A stretch of DNA of 64,000 nt from Ponticaulis profundi (GTDB lineage: Bacteria > Pseudomonadota > Alphaproteobacteria > Caulobacterales > Hyphomonadaceae), in NCBI RefSeq assembly GCF_042659465.1, contig NZ_JBHSSW010000004.1, positions 310,001-374,000 on the forward strand. Direction: 5' to 3'. Position numbers and translations under genes: made by a program. Of this stretch, positions 25,161-34,295 are shown one piece after another. Position 1 is the first letter of the stretch. Each line of letters opens with the position of its first letter. The notes under the pieces are model-generated. The model ran no database searches. It saw only the letters and a list, made by a program, of their open reading frames with translations, and was not told the DNA's origin.

Positions 25161-26651
25161 ATGCCTGCGGATGATGGTTGGACGACGGTTACGGCTGCTA
25201 GGCCGGTTTCTGCCGCATCTGCGAGCCGGTCGGGACGTCCACAGTTAACACTTGTCGATATAATCTTAATGCTCTGGCGCGCAAAATGGATCGTGCTGCT
25301 GGTGGCATTGCCGATCTTTGTCGCAAGCGTGCTTTTCGCCCTGACCTTGTCGAAACAGTATCAGGCAACTTCCCGTATCCAGGTGACGGCCGGTGAAGAG
25401 CGCGTCTTTGATCCGCTGGTCGGGGATGTGACCGCCAGCGTTCTCAGTCAGGAAGAAATCACGGAATCTGAAATCGAGCTTCTGCATAGCCCGGTCATTG
25501 CCGACCGTGTCATCCAGAAGCTTGGCCTTGAGGTGATTTACCCGAAAATGGCCGAGGCCTACAATAAGGCGCCAGCAGCCGACAAACCCCTGATCTATGA
25601 GCAGGCGGTGCAGGCTGTGCAGAAGAATTTCTATGCGGGCGCTGCGCCGAAAAACCCTGTTATCCGCACCGGTTTCAAAAACGAAAACCCGATTGTTGCA
25701 GCTGATGTGCTGAACACGATGATCGAGACTTACATTGAGTATCGCTCAGAGATCTTCCTGGGCGATGACAAGGGCGTTCTGACCACGCAGCGTGAAGCGT
25801 CGAATGAAAAGCTTCTGGCAGCAGATCAGGCGATTGAGCGCTTTCTGACCGAAAACCGGATTGGTGATTTCGATACCGAGAAAACCACAACGGCTGCGCA
25901 ATATGCCAGCATCACCGATGAGATGTTCAAGGTTCAGGCGCAGAAAAGCGAAGTCGATAAACGGCTCTCCGCGCTGATCTCCCAGCTTGCCTTGACGGAG
26001 CCGACCATTGATCTGTCCGTCGAAACAAACTTTCAGCAGCAATTGTTCGACCTGAAGCTCGAACGCGAGGGCCTGCTTTCCAAATACCAGCCATCAACGC
26101 CTCAGGTTCAGCAGCTCGATCGCCGCATCAATCAGATGCAGGAACTGATCGACCAGCAGGGCAATGGCGCGGGCGTGATCCGCCGTGGACCGAATGAGGT
26201 TTATCAGTCCATGGATGCCCGCCGCGCCGAACTCGTGGCCGATTCAAGCGCGCTCGAAGGGCGTTTCGAAGAGCTGCAACGCCAGAAGCGCCAGATTGAG
26301 GAGCGTCAGCTTCAACTGACGCGTCTCGAGCCGAAGTATCAGGACCTTCTGCGCAATCGGGCGATCCTTGAGAGCCAGGTGCGTTCGATTTCCATCCGCG
26401 AACAAGAAGAGCGCCTGAAGCGGGAAATCGCGAAAGCAGACACAGAGAATATTCAAATCCTTGAACCTGCGCGTCCGCCAGCAAAAGGGGAAAGCAGTCG
26501 CAAGCTCGTTGCTGCGGCTGGACTGTTGTTTGGAGGCTTTACAGGTCTGATGTTTGCGCTGATCTGGGTCTTCACCCGTCCAACACTGGCGACCGCGAGC
26601 TGCGTCACCCGTACAACCGGGCTTCCAGTCCTTGCCAGCGTGAGGGCTTAA
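25161..26651 (+). CDS. hfsA: Polysaccharide chain-length/co-polymerase protein, Wzz/HfsA type
   Basis: 496 residues. Topology is that of a polysaccharide co-polymerase: a first transmembrane helix at about 40-64 (WIVLLVALPIFVASVLFALT), a large periplasmic part with the Wzz domain (about 68-200) and long coiled coil (about 205-440), then a second helix at about 455-475 within a Pro-rich PARPPAKG context. It ends just after the second helix, so the tyrosine kinase domain found in fused Wzc proteins is absent; the gene downstream encodes the separate partner. It sits in the inner membrane and couples polymerisation to export through HfsD. The start is ATG 25161. Confidence 0.85.
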   Translation: MPADDGWTTVTAARPVSAASASRSGRPQLTLVDIILMLWRAKWIVLLVALPIFVASVLFALTLSKQYQATSRIQVTAGEERVFDPLVGDVTASVLSQEEITESEIELLHSPVIADRVIQKLGLEVIYPKMAEAYNKAPAADKPLIYEQAVQAVQKNFYAGAAPKNPVIRTGFKNENPIVAADVLNTMIETYIEYRSEIFLGDDKGVLTTQREASNEKLLAADQAIERFLTENRIGDFDTEKTTTAAQYASITDEMFKVQAQKSEVDKRLSALISQLALTEPTIDLSVETNFQQQLFDLKLEREGLLSKYQPSTPQVQQLDRRINQMQELIDQQGNGAGVIRRGPNEVYQSMDARRAELVADSSALEGRFEELQRQKRQIEERQLQLTRLEPKYQDLLRNRAILESQVRSISIREQEERLKREIAKADTENIQILEPARPPAKGESSRKLVAAAGLLFGGFTGLMFALIWVFTRPTLATASCVTRTTGLPVLASVRA

Positions 26652-26660
26652 GCGCGCGTC

Positions 26661-27365
26661 ATGAAAGACCTACGTCGAGATCTGCAACCCCTTAGCCGTT
26701 CCCTGGAGCGTATTCCCGGTCATCAGGGCGGGCGTCAGGTGATGCTCATTGGCACGGATGAGAAGGTCGATACGCCGAGTGTGGCGGCATCCCTTGCGAT
26801 TATCATGTCGGGGCGCTCACAGAAATCAGCCTGGCTGATTGATCTCGACCTCGTGCATAACCAGCAATACCGCGGTTTTGAGGGGCGCACCTTTTCCAAA
26901 CTTGGAAAGCCTGGCCGTGCTCTGGATGCATCGCTGAATGTCCGTCCATTCTATCAGGTCCACCCGCAAGTGCGTTCGCAGGACGGAAAAGTTCAGCGTC
27001 CTCCAAAGCTGCTTGCGGCCCATCAGGTCGGCACCACGCAATTATATGTCACGTCTTTCCGCGCGAAGGGGCTCAGGCCCGGACAAAAGCTCAACCTGAC
27101 ACCTGCCCCGGACTATTGGCGCCAGCTGCGACATGTCACGGACTGGGCCATTGTTGATGCGCCGCCGATCGAAAAGAGCCGGGCGGGCCTGGCCGTCTGT
27201 CGGCATATGGACGGTGTGGTGCTGGTCATGCAGCTGGACAAAACATCGGTTGATGAAATTCATGCCCTGCGCGATGAAATCGAAGCCCATGGTGGCCATT
27301 GCCTCGGGGTCGTCGCGACGGGAGTGAAGGCTGATGCCAGATTCGCAGACCGCTTCGCGATATAG
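26661..27365 (+). CDS. hfsB: BY-kinase-like protein with degenerate P-loop, HfsB type
   Basis: 234 residues with the fold pattern of the cytoplasmic BY-kinase/CpsD domain. The Walker A' strand (AWLIDLDL) and Walker B strand (WAIVDAPPIE) are recognisable. Where a P-loop such as GEGKST should stand, the sequence reads KVDTPS, so the catalytic lysine and following Ser/Thr are gone, while the next helix (VAASLA) is kept. No C-terminal tyrosine cluster is present. It is therefore probably a non-catalytic partner of the co-polymerase. It lies nine bases after hfsA and overlaps hfsC by 32 bases. The symbol is by context and size. Sequencing error is unlikely because flanks stay in frame. Confidence 0.75.
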   Translation: MKDLRRDLQPLSRSLERIPGHQGGRQVMLIGTDEKVDTPSVAASLAIIMSGRSQKSAWLIDLDLVHNQQYRGFEGRTFSKLGKPGRALDASLNVRPFYQVHPQVRSQDGKVQRPPKLLAAHQVGTTQLYVTSFRAKGLRPGQKLNLTPAPDYWRQLRHVTDWAIVDAPPIEKSRAGLAVCRHMDGVVLVMQLDKTSVDEIHALRDEIEAHGGHCLGVVATGVKADARFADRFAI

Positions 27366-28692
27366 AGACACGGGCGCTCAAGCACCCGCCAGGACGTTCT
27401 GGCGTGATGCGGAAAAAGGTATCATCGTCTTCTGCCTGCTTCTTTTCTCGCAGGCTTTGCTCGGGCGTTTGTTTGCAACAGAAGAAAATCCGGAGGGCGG
27501 CGCTTTCCTCCGCTTCATCTGGTTGCCAATCTACGCTTATGTGATGTGCCAGATCGTTCTGAACTGGCGAAACATGACAGCCATTGTGCTGCGCTCACCC
27601 TTCCTCGTTGCCCTGGCCGTGCTCTCCATGGCGTCTATGATGTGGTCGCTCGACCCGGGGACATCACTGCGCCGCGGATTTGCAGCGATCTGTACAACAG
27701 CCTTCGGTTTTTATCTGGCTGCGACGTTATCCTGGAAAGAATTGCTGCGCTGTCTGGGCGTCACCTGGCTGATCCTGGCGATCGGCAATTTCCTCGCCGG
27801 CGCGCTGATGCCGGGCTTTGGCATCATGCACGAAATACATGTCGGTGCCTGGCGGGGGCTGTGGTTTGAAAAGAACGCCATGGGCGGACATCTGGCGCGT
27901 GCGGCGTTTCTCTACGCGTTTCTGATTGTCGTCGATGTCGATCGTCGCAAGCTGTGGGGTTTCTGCTTTCTGATTTCACTTGCGCTGGTTCTGCTGTCCA
28001 CGTCGAAGACGTCGCTGTTAGGTCTCTTACTAGGGATCGGTGTGATCGGAGCCTATCTCTGGATGCGCCGGGGGAAGCTGATTGCGGTGAGCGCGCTCTG
28101 GCTCGGCATATCCAGCGTCATGGCCGTGGTGCTGGTTGTGCTGGTGTCACCGGAAACCGTGGTTGCTATTCTCGGGCGTGACCTCACGCTCACAGGGCGC
28201 ACGGATATCTGGGAAGTCCTCTTTCGTATTATGGAAGACCGGCCAAATCTCGGCTTTGGTTATGGAACATTCTGGGCGAAGGATAGCCCGCCCGCTCATA
28301 TGGTGCGTCTGGAAACAGAGTGGGAAGTGCCGACAGCGCACAATGGCCTGATTGAGATCATGCTGGCGATGGGCCGTGTGGGAGCTGCGTTCTTCCTGAT
28401 CGACTTCCTGCTGAACATCGTCCGATCACTCCTCACCATGCATACCCGGATCACCTCCGTTTATGCGTTCGGCTTTTTCATCATCTTCGCGCTTTTCAGC
28501 ATTTCAGAGAGCGTGATCCTGCAGCAGAACAGCATCACCTGGGTGATGTATTCCGCGATTGCCGGAAAACTGGCGCTCGATGCGCGCGACCGCACAAAAG
28601 CGCGCAGGAAAGCCCCTGTGGGCTATGCGGAGCCTCTGTTGAAACCGTCTCAGAATTTGCGGGGACGGCAGGGCTCGTCAGGTCGCGTGTAA
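27334..28692 (+). CDS. hfsC: O-antigen ligase/Wzy-type polysaccharide polymerase, HfsC type
   Basis: 452 residues with about ten to eleven transmembrane helices and the Wzy_C/O-antigen ligase region in the second half (STSKTSLLGLLLG, then the periplasmic loop GRTDIWEVLF...GFGYGTFW and TAHNGLIEIMLAMG, whose His is typical). It would polymerise lipid-linked repeat units at the outer face of the inner membrane. It starts inside hfsB (32-base overlap), indicating translational coupling. Its 3' end overlaps the convergent glycosyltransferase gene by 15 bases. The polymerase role is inferred from the neighbouring genes; the ligase family is not separable by sequence alone. Confidence 0.8.
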   Translation: MPDSQTASRYRDTGAQAPARTFWRDAEKGIIVFCLLLFSQALLGRLFATEENPEGGAFLRFIWLPIYAYVMCQIVLNWRNMTAIVLRSPFLVALAVLSMASMMWSLDPGTSLRRGFAAICTTAFGFYLAATLSWKELLRCLGVTWLILAIGNFLAGALMPGFGIMHEIHVGAWRGLWFEKNAMGGHLARAAFLYAFLIVVDVDRRKLWGFCFLISLALVLLSTSKTSLLGLLLGIGVIGAYLWMRRGKLIAVSALWLGISSVMAVVLVVLVSPETVVAILGRDLTLTGRTDIWEVLFRIMEDRPNLGFGYGTFWAKDSPPAHMVRLETEWEVPTAHNGLIEIMLAMGRVGAAFFLIDFLLNIVRSLLTMHTRITSVYAFGFFIIFALFSISESVILQQNSITWVMYSAIAGKLALDARDRTKARRKAPVGYAEPLLKPSQNLRGRQGSSGRV

Positions 28693-29610
28693 TCCGTAGA
28701 ATTTGAATTCGAACGGACCAAACCACAACACTTTACCGATGCCTTGCATGGTCTTGTCGTACCAGAAGGCGCGGCGCTTTGCGCGGACGAGCATCATGGC
28801 GAGCGCCACAAAGCCATAGACGAAGCTTTGACCCAGACCGACGGCCATCCAGAACAGGAGGCCCGGCAGACTGAAGCGATCACCTGACACACACAGGGTG
28901 GAGGGTGATTGTCCGTAAGCAAATGAGCGTCTCAGCGTGTAGCGAAGGGTCGCGCGGCTGGCTGGGACATGTTCAAACACGCTCGCATCTGCAGCCCAGG
29001 CAAAACGTTTGCCGAGATCATCCAGCTTGTGGAAGAGGAAATCATCTTCCCCGCCGGTCTCATTGGCGCGTGTGTCAAAGAGGGGGCGTCCCTCTGGCAT
29101 CTGCTCCATGTCGAACAGGGAATTGCCGCAGCCATAAAAGTCGTCAATCACGCCGGACGCTTCAGGCCCTTTGCGTGCGAAAAAGGCTTTCAGATATTCT
29201 GCGTGTTCCAGATTGTCCGCGGGCAGGGCCGTGATGACCGGTCCAAAGGTGACGGCCGCATTATACTGTTCATGCGCGTTCAGCAGGGTGGCGAGCCAGG
29301 TTGGCGGTGCGGACTCGTCATCGTCCAGAAACGCAATCAGTCGGCTGTTAATGGCGCTGATCGCAGCATTGCGTGCGTTCGCAACGCCCGGCGAAGGCTC
29401 ATGTACATAACGAAGCGCGAAGCGCGAATTGTTGAAGCGATGGACGACCTGCTCAGCTGAGCCTTCAGGATCATTATCGACGACAACGATCTCCGCATCG
29501 TCTTCCGGCACACCTTCCTGCAACAGAATGCTATCGATGGCGCGTGTCAGCCCGTCAGGGCGTTTGATGGTCGGTATGACAACCGAGACGCGGGGGGCGT
29601 GCTGGCTCAT
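28678..29610 (-). CDS. Family 2 glycosyltransferase with C-terminal membrane segment
   Basis: 310 residues. A GT-A fold of family 2: VSVVIPTIKRPDGL at the start, IVVVDNDPEGS, the DXD-like FLDDDESAP at about 102-110, and an acceptor-site region GGEDDFLFHKL (ED motif). Residues about 245-275 are hydrophobic, giving membrane association. It adds a sugar to the lipid-linked repeat unit at the cytoplasmic face. It is the last gene of the minus-strand arm, its ATG overlapping the deacetylase stop (ATGA). In the Caulobacter set it would correspond to HfsG or HfsL; I cannot decide which, so no symbol is given. Confidence 0.85.
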   Translation of the reverse strand: MSQHAPRVSVVIPTIKRPDGLTRAIDSILLQEGVPEDDAEIVVVDNDPEGSAEQVVHRFNNSRFALRYVHEPSPGVANARNAAISAINSRLIAFLDDDESAPPTWLATLLNAHEQYNAAVTFGPVITALPADNLEHAEYLKAFFARKGPEASGVIDDFYGCGNSLFDMEQMPEGRPLFDTRANETGGEDDFLFHKLDDLGKRFAWAADASVFEHVPASRATLRYTLRRSFAYGQSPSTLCVSGDRFSLPGLLFWMAVGLGQSFVYGFVALAMMLVRAKRRAFWYDKTMQGIGKVLWFGPFEFKFYGLHAT

Positions 29611-30386
29611 ACAACAAACCCCAGCTTTTTGGCCGTTTGGCCAGCAGTCAGAATCTCAACACCCAGATCCTTCGCCGTCTCGATGATGCTGCGTAACGCA
29701 GACGGTGTGACACCATAGGAGCTCGGTGTGTCGGACACGTCATGGGAGAAGAGGATCAACCAGCCCGGATGCTCTGCCAGATTGCGGATCGCGAAGAGCG
29801 CCTGCTCGGCTGAGGCCGGGTCGCCTTCCAGTTCGATTGCGCGAAGCTGCGCGCGATCACAATTGCCCGAATTGATGCCGCTGAGAACACCGCGCAGATT
29901 CGTAAAGCGACGCGATAGTTTGAGTTTGGCGCGAAATGAAGTCTCACCATAAGGGAAGGCGAAGCTCTCGATCGGGTGGCCCTGTGTGATGGTGTCGAGC
30001 TCGAGCAGGTTCTTGGACACCTCATCCAGCAGCACTTCATCTTCTGCCTTGCGGCAATCCAGGTGAGAGTGTGTGTGTGCGCCGATTTCATGCCCGGATT
30101 CGAGCAGGGCGCGGACATCATCGCGATTGGCCATGCGACCCATATGCGTGTCCTGATCCAACAGGCCGGTTGCTACATAATAGCTGCCGCGCACACCCAG
30201 CTCTTCCATGATCGGTGCACCGACATTCACCGCTGATTTCGGGCAATCATCAAATGACAAAGTCAGGATGGGGCGCTCGGGCGCGATCGTCACGGGCGCA
30301 GCATGCCGCCATTGCGTCAGACGACGCGTAACCTTTGAAAGGACACCACGATCAGGCGTGTAGGGCATGGCTTCAGCTTTGTTCAT
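29607..30386 (-). CDS. hfsH: Polysaccharide deacetylase, HfsH type
   Basis: 259 residues from ATG 30386, seven bases after GGAGG. It is a NodB-homology (carbohydrate esterase 4) enzyme: motif 1 LSFDDCP (D46, D47), motif 2 HTHSH (H104 and H108), and motif 3-like FAFPYGE. There is no signal peptide, matching HfsH, which acts on N-acetylated sugars in the cytoplasm before export. In Caulobacter, HfsH deacetylation makes holdfast cohesive and adhesive. It overlaps both neighbours (14 bases upstream, 4 downstream), so the glycosyltransferases and deacetylase are made together. Confidence in the enzyme class is high; the symbol rests on context. Confidence 0.85.
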   Translation of the reverse strand: MNKAEAMPYTPDRGVLSKVTRRLTQWRHAAPVTIAPERPILTLSFDDCPKSAVNVGAPIMEELGVRGSYYVATGLLDQDTHMGRMANRDDVRALLESGHEIGAHTHSHLDCRKAEDEVLLDEVSKNLLELDTITQGHPIESFAFPYGETSFRAKLKLSRRFTNLRGVLSGINSGNCDRAQLRAIELEGDPASAEQALFAIRNLAEHPGWLILFSHDVSDTPSSYGVTPSALRSIIETAKDLGVEILTAGQTAKKLGFVV

Positions 30387-31383
30387 GAGCAGCCTCCGCA
30401 TAGACAGTTGCTCGGTAAAGTTTCAGGGCGAAAAGTCGAATGGATTTCGGCATGCTCCATCCGGGTAATCGGGCGGTCATGCTGGCAAGGGCAGCGAGCA
30501 GGCTTTTTCCCGGAAAAGGCGCGAGAAAGCCGGCCAGACGATAAAGAGACGTATCTTTCAGAGCGTCAGGATGGCGATGGGCTGCGAGCCAGAAATTGCG
30601 GCCAGACTGTCCATACTTTTTCAGAAGCACGTCAGGTGTGTCGAGCCCGAGGTGTGTCGCCGTATTGTCGATATGATGGACGGGAAATCGCTCGGCGGCA
30701 CGCAGGCCCCAATCAACATCCTCCCAACCCCAGCCAGAAAAAGCTGTATCGAATGGCACGTCCGACATGATCTGTTTGTGAACCAGCACATTGCTGGTGA
30801 ACACAAAGCGCCCCGGATTTTGCGCTCGCTCGCTGGCCGGCAGGCATTCGGACACTTCGCACTGCGCCCAATGCAGCTCATTGGCGTGCGTCTCTTTTGC
30901 CTGCTGCAATGAAAAGCCACCGACGACCAGAGCAGGTCGCGCGTCCGACTGAATATGCTCAATATAACGCTGCAGAAATGAGGCATCGTCCGGCACCATG
31001 TCCGCGTCGAGAAAGACCATCCAGTCCGAGCGTGCGACATGTTCAAGCCGGTTGCGGCCGAACGCGCGTCCACGATTTTCTGACGCCGAGATCAGGCAGG
31101 CTGCGCCGCGAAATTGCTGGACGGCAACAACGGTTTCTTCGGTGAGGTCCTGCATGTCACTGCCATCGTCATAGATGACGACTTCGATTTGATCGGCTGC
31201 AATGCAGTCAGATAATGCCTCCAGAAGTTTTGCCGGACGGTCCCGATAGTTCGGCACCAGAACGCTGAGCGATGGAGCTGCTATCTGCTGCCAGTTTTCA
31301 TTGCAGACCACGCGCTCGCCGGGCAGCGCTTCAGGTTCTGCTACGTGTGAAGGAGCCCCTGCGGTCAGACGTTCAGCGATCAT
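30373..31383 (-). CDS. Family 2 glycosyltransferase
   Basis: 336 residues. GT2 marks are LSVLVPNYRDRP at about 39-50, VVIYDDGSD, the DXD-like VFLDADMVPDD and the GWGWEDVDWGLR acceptor motif, which is the galactosyltransferase-type (GT7C-like) C-terminal signature. There is no signal peptide; a mildly hydrophobic stretch near 275-295 may touch the membrane. Gene order is hfsE, this gene, then the deacetylase, with overlaps of 11 and 14 bases. Its place before hfsH is the place of hfsG in Caulobacter, but sequence alone does not settle the symbol. The ribosome binding site is GGGAG. Confidence 0.85.
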   Translation of the reverse strand: MIAERLTAGAPSHVAEPEALPGERVVCNENWQQIAAPSLSVLVPNYRDRPAKLLEALSDCIAADQIEVVIYDDGSDMQDLTEETVVAVQQFRGAACLISASENRGRAFGRNRLEHVARSDWMVFLDADMVPDDASFLQRYIEHIQSDARPALVVGGFSLQQAKETHANELHWAQCEVSECLPASERAQNPGRFVFTSNVLVHKQIMSDVPFDTAFSGWGWEDVDWGLRAAERFPVHHIDNTATHLGLDTPDVLLKKYGQSGRNFWLAAHRHPDALKDTSLYRLAGFLAPFPGKSLLAALASMTARLPGWSMPKSIRLFALKLYRATVYAEAAHEQS

Positions 31384-32896
31384 TGCTGGAATCTCCCAGA
31401 AGGCATGGCGCCGTCATGATCATGATATAGAGGTCAAACCAGAACGAGGATCGGTTCACATATTCCATATCCAGGCGGACACGTTCGCGAACTTCTTCTG
31501 CGGTGTGCACTGGTCCGCGTGATCCGTTGATCTGCGCCCAGCCCGTGAGGCCGGGTTTCACGCGGTGGCGGTGCGCATAGTCACTGACAAGTTTATGCAC
31601 TTCGGTTGCCTCTGTCGTCATGCCGACAGCGTGAGGGCGCGGTCCCACCAGCGACATCTCTCCCATCAACACGTTGATGAGCTGTGGCAGTTCGTCGAGG
31701 CTGGTGCGGCGCAGGAAGCGGCCGACTTTGGTCACGCGATCATCGTCCGAAGTCACCTGCGTGATGATGCCGTCTTCGGCTTTCTGATCCGGCCGCATGG
31801 ACCGGAATTTCCAGACACGAATGGTCTCGTTGTTAAACCCGTGTCGCTTTTGCTTGAAGAGTGCAGGGCCCTTGCTGTCCAGCTTGATGGCCAGAGCGAT
31901 CAGCGCCATCAGCGGCGCGAACGCCAGAAGCATGAGCGACGCAAAAACGATATCCGAAATCCGCTTTACGGTTGCCCGGCGTGCATCTTCCGGCGCGCCT
32001 GATACATAGGCGGCGGGTGTGTGGGCGACCTGCGCAAGGCTGGCACCCTGTGGATTGAATTCGTCGAGATCCAGCAATAGCACAACACGGTTCGGCAGAT
32101 AGCGCAGACGGTCGATCAGCAATCGGACGCGCGATTGCGCATTGGACGTCACCGTGACGATGATGCGGTCGATCTTGGGCAGCTTGCTCCACGCCAGAAG
32201 GTCATCGAGTGTACCAACAACTGGAACGCCGCTGATCTCATTGGGCGCGCGACCGAGCCGGTCGTCAAAAATGGCGACGATGTTGAGTTCGCGGTCAGAC
32301 GCGTTCTGTGCAATCAGACGCTCAGCATTTGGCGTGGCTCCCACGATGACAACGTTTTCGCTCATCAGACCGCGACGGGTCAGATGTTTTGTCAGGGCAA
32401 CATGATGGGCATGCGCGGCGAGCAGAAAGACGAAGACGGCGGCGGCTGTGCCTGCAAAATAATAGCTTTCACCGCCAAGCCCGGTCACGACCCCGAACAG
32501 GAGCAAAACCGCGAGCGACACTGAAGCACCGATGGAAACCCGGGCCTGATGGTCGATAATCTTCTCTGAGAAAGGAAAGCGATAGGAGCCGGAAGACCAG
32601 AGCCCCCAGGCAAGGAAAGGCGGCATGATCAGATAGGGAAGGGCTGTGCCAAGCTCGACGCCGAAGACACCACCAGCCAGTCCGGACAGGGCAATCAGTC
32701 CGATCAGGATCATTCCGGCCATATCTATGGCGCGCGCAATATTGCGGACCGTGTTCAGGTCCGTCACGCGGCGTTTCTTCAGCGGTCGTGCGTCTTCGAG
32801 GCCGGGACGCGGCGTTGCATGCACGCTGAATTCCCGGCGACGAGGTATCTCCCGCTCCGACTCAGCGTGTTTCAGGTCGTGCGCAACTTCGCTCAT
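31373..32896 (-). CDS. hfsE: Initiating polyprenyl-phosphate sugar phosphotransferase, HfsE/WcaJ type
   Basis: 507 residues. Four to five N-terminal membrane helices (about 50-170), a CoA-binding-like Rossmann segment (about 180-290), another helix near 325-345 and a C-terminal bacterial sugar transferase domain with FKQKRHGFNNETIRVWKFRSM-type start, RTSLDELPQLINVL and MSLVGPRPH. This is the PNPT-like (PHPT) enzyme that loads the first sugar phosphate on undecaprenyl phosphate. It heads the minus-strand arm behind GAGGG. HfsE, PssY and PssZ are interchangeable in Caulobacter, so the exact orthologue is uncertain. No flippase (hfsF) gene is in the window. Confidence 0.85.
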   Translation of the reverse strand: MSEVAHDLKHAESEREIPRRREFSVHATPRPGLEDARPLKKRRVTDLNTVRNIARAIDMAGMILIGLIALSGLAGGVFGVELGTALPYLIMPPFLAWGLWSSGSYRFPFSEKIIDHQARVSIGASVSLAVLLLFGVVTGLGGESYYFAGTAAAVFVFLLAAHAHHVALTKHLTRRGLMSENVVIVGATPNAERLIAQNASDRELNIVAIFDDRLGRAPNEISGVPVVGTLDDLLAWSKLPKIDRIIVTVTSNAQSRVRLLIDRLRYLPNRVVLLLDLDEFNPQGASLAQVAHTPAAYVSGAPEDARRATVKRISDIVFASLMLLAFAPLMALIALAIKLDSKGPALFKQKRHGFNNETIRVWKFRSMRPDQKAEDGIITQVTSDDDRVTKVGRFLRRTSLDELPQLINVLMGEMSLVGPRPHAVGMTTEATEVHKLVSDYAHRHRVKPGLTGWAQINGSRGPVHTAEEVRERVRLDMEYVNRSSFWFDLYIMIMTAPCLLGDSSNDR

Positions 32897-33027
32897 GCCC
32901 TCACTCTCTCCAACTTCGCCAGCAAGCTAGCGAAATCGGAAAAAGATTTGGTGCAGGTGATCCTTCAAATTTAATAGAAAACGCATGCAATTAACGGCGT
33001 TTAAGAGCCTGTTTGCAGGCGTTTTAG

Positions 33028-34239
33028 CTAAGGCATCCATGCGCCCGATGCGTTGCTCTGGTAACCAAGAGACTCATACGCCGCGTCGATGAGAGACTGA
33101 CCGCGGGCATTGAGCAGAATACCGGCACCCATGCGGTTCATGGAGTAGGCGAAGACCAGATCACAGTCCGGATCGAAGAAGACGACACTACCGCCCATTC
33201 CGACGTGTCCGAAGGCGTTTCGTCCCATGATGACTGAGGCTTCGTGGCCTCCCGGAAGGGCGCGATTGTCCATGCTCGCCATAAAACCCTGACCGAAACG
33301 ACTTGGAATGAGCAGGGTCGCGTCCTCACGCGTTGCAGCCGAAACCTGGCCCATCGCAGCGATGCGATCTGACGAGAACATCTGCATATCGGAAGAGGGC
33401 GACAGACATGAAAACAGCTTCGCCATGCCGCGTGCATTGGAGATGCCGCCGCCTCCACCGAGTTCGGCTGCATGCGTTTCGCGTGCGTTAAAATCCGGGG
33501 CTCCCATGTTCATCATTGCTTTGTGCTGCAAAGACTCCGGATCTGTCACGACAGCTTGTGTGAAAGGCGTCAGCGGATCATTCGGTCCCGGAATGAATGC
33601 GATCATGGGAGCAAGACGAGACTCCAGTGTTTCTGGTAAGCCGATCCAGAAGTCAGTGCCGAGCGGTTCGGCGAATTCTTCGCGGAAGAAGGTGCCGAGA
33701 GATTTGCCAGAAACCCGCCGAACCAATTCGCCGACGGTCCATCCAAACGAAATCATGTGATAGCCGTTGCGAATGCCTGGCTTCCACCATGGCTCCATGC
33801 GCTCCAGCTCGCCGATGATATAGTCCCAGTCAGCAAATCCGCCCGGTTTGATCGGGTCTTTGAAGGCTGCAGCTCCGGCGCTGTGATTCAGCATCATCAG
33901 AACCGTGGTGTCTTCCTTGCCATTGCAGGCATATTCCGGCCAGTAGTCGCCGACCTTCGCATTGAGATTCAGCTGGCCGCGCTCGACCAGCAAATGGGCA
34001 CAAAGGGCTGTTGCGGCTTTCGTGCAGGAAAACACAACCGACATCGTGTCTTCATTCCACGACGTCTCTTTCGTCTCATCTGTGTGGCCGCCCCACAGGT
34101 CGACAACTTTCTCGCCTTTGTGAAACGCACAAACGCTGGCGCCAACCTCTTTGCGAAGCTCGAAGTTTTCCGCAAAAGCATCTGCCACATTGGCAAAGCT
34201 TGGATGACATTCCCCGCCAATCATTTCCTGCAAATCCAT
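33028..34239 (-). CDS. Serine hydrolase of the beta-lactamase/family VIII esterase group
   Basis: 403 residues from ATG 34239, which follows GGAGG at seven bases; a frame extends 51 codons upstream without family likeness. The serine-lysine pair of class C beta-lactamase-like enzymes is FSCTKA (S71, K74), a tyrosine lies in GYHMISFGW, and FGHVGMGG takes the place of the KTG/HxG motif as in EstB-type esterases. No signal peptide is seen, so it is probably a cytoplasmic esterase acting on short acyl esters. It is divergent from the prepilin peptidase gene, with 56 bases between. Confidence 0.85.
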   Translation of the reverse strand: MDLQEMIGGECHPSFANVADAFAENFELRKEVGASVCAFHKGEKVVDLWGGHTDETKETSWNEDTMSVVFSCTKAATALCAHLLVERGQLNLNAKVGDYWPEYACNGKEDTTVLMMLNHSAGAAAFKDPIKPGGFADWDYIIGELERMEPWWKPGIRNGYHMISFGWTVGELVRRVSGKSLGTFFREEFAEPLGTDFWIGLPETLESRLAPMIAFIPGPNDPLTPFTQAVVTDPESLQHKAMMNMGAPDFNARETHAAELGGGGGISNARGMAKLFSCLSPSSDMQMFSSDRIAAMGQVSAATREDATLLIPSRFGQGFMASMDNRALPGGHEASVIMGRNAFGHVGMGGSVVFFDPDCDLVFAYSMNRMGAGILLNARGQSLIDAAYESLGYQSNASGAWMP

Positions 34240-34295
34240 AGACCTTCCTCCCGCTTTCATATTCAGTGTTTTGACGGAGACTAGCGCGGCAATCC

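Noticed and set aside
27334..28692. HfsC-type gene considered as a true O-antigen ligase
   Set aside because: Ligase and polymerase share this family; the neighbouring co-polymerase, exporter and initiating transferase favour a polymerase, and no LPS core gene is present.
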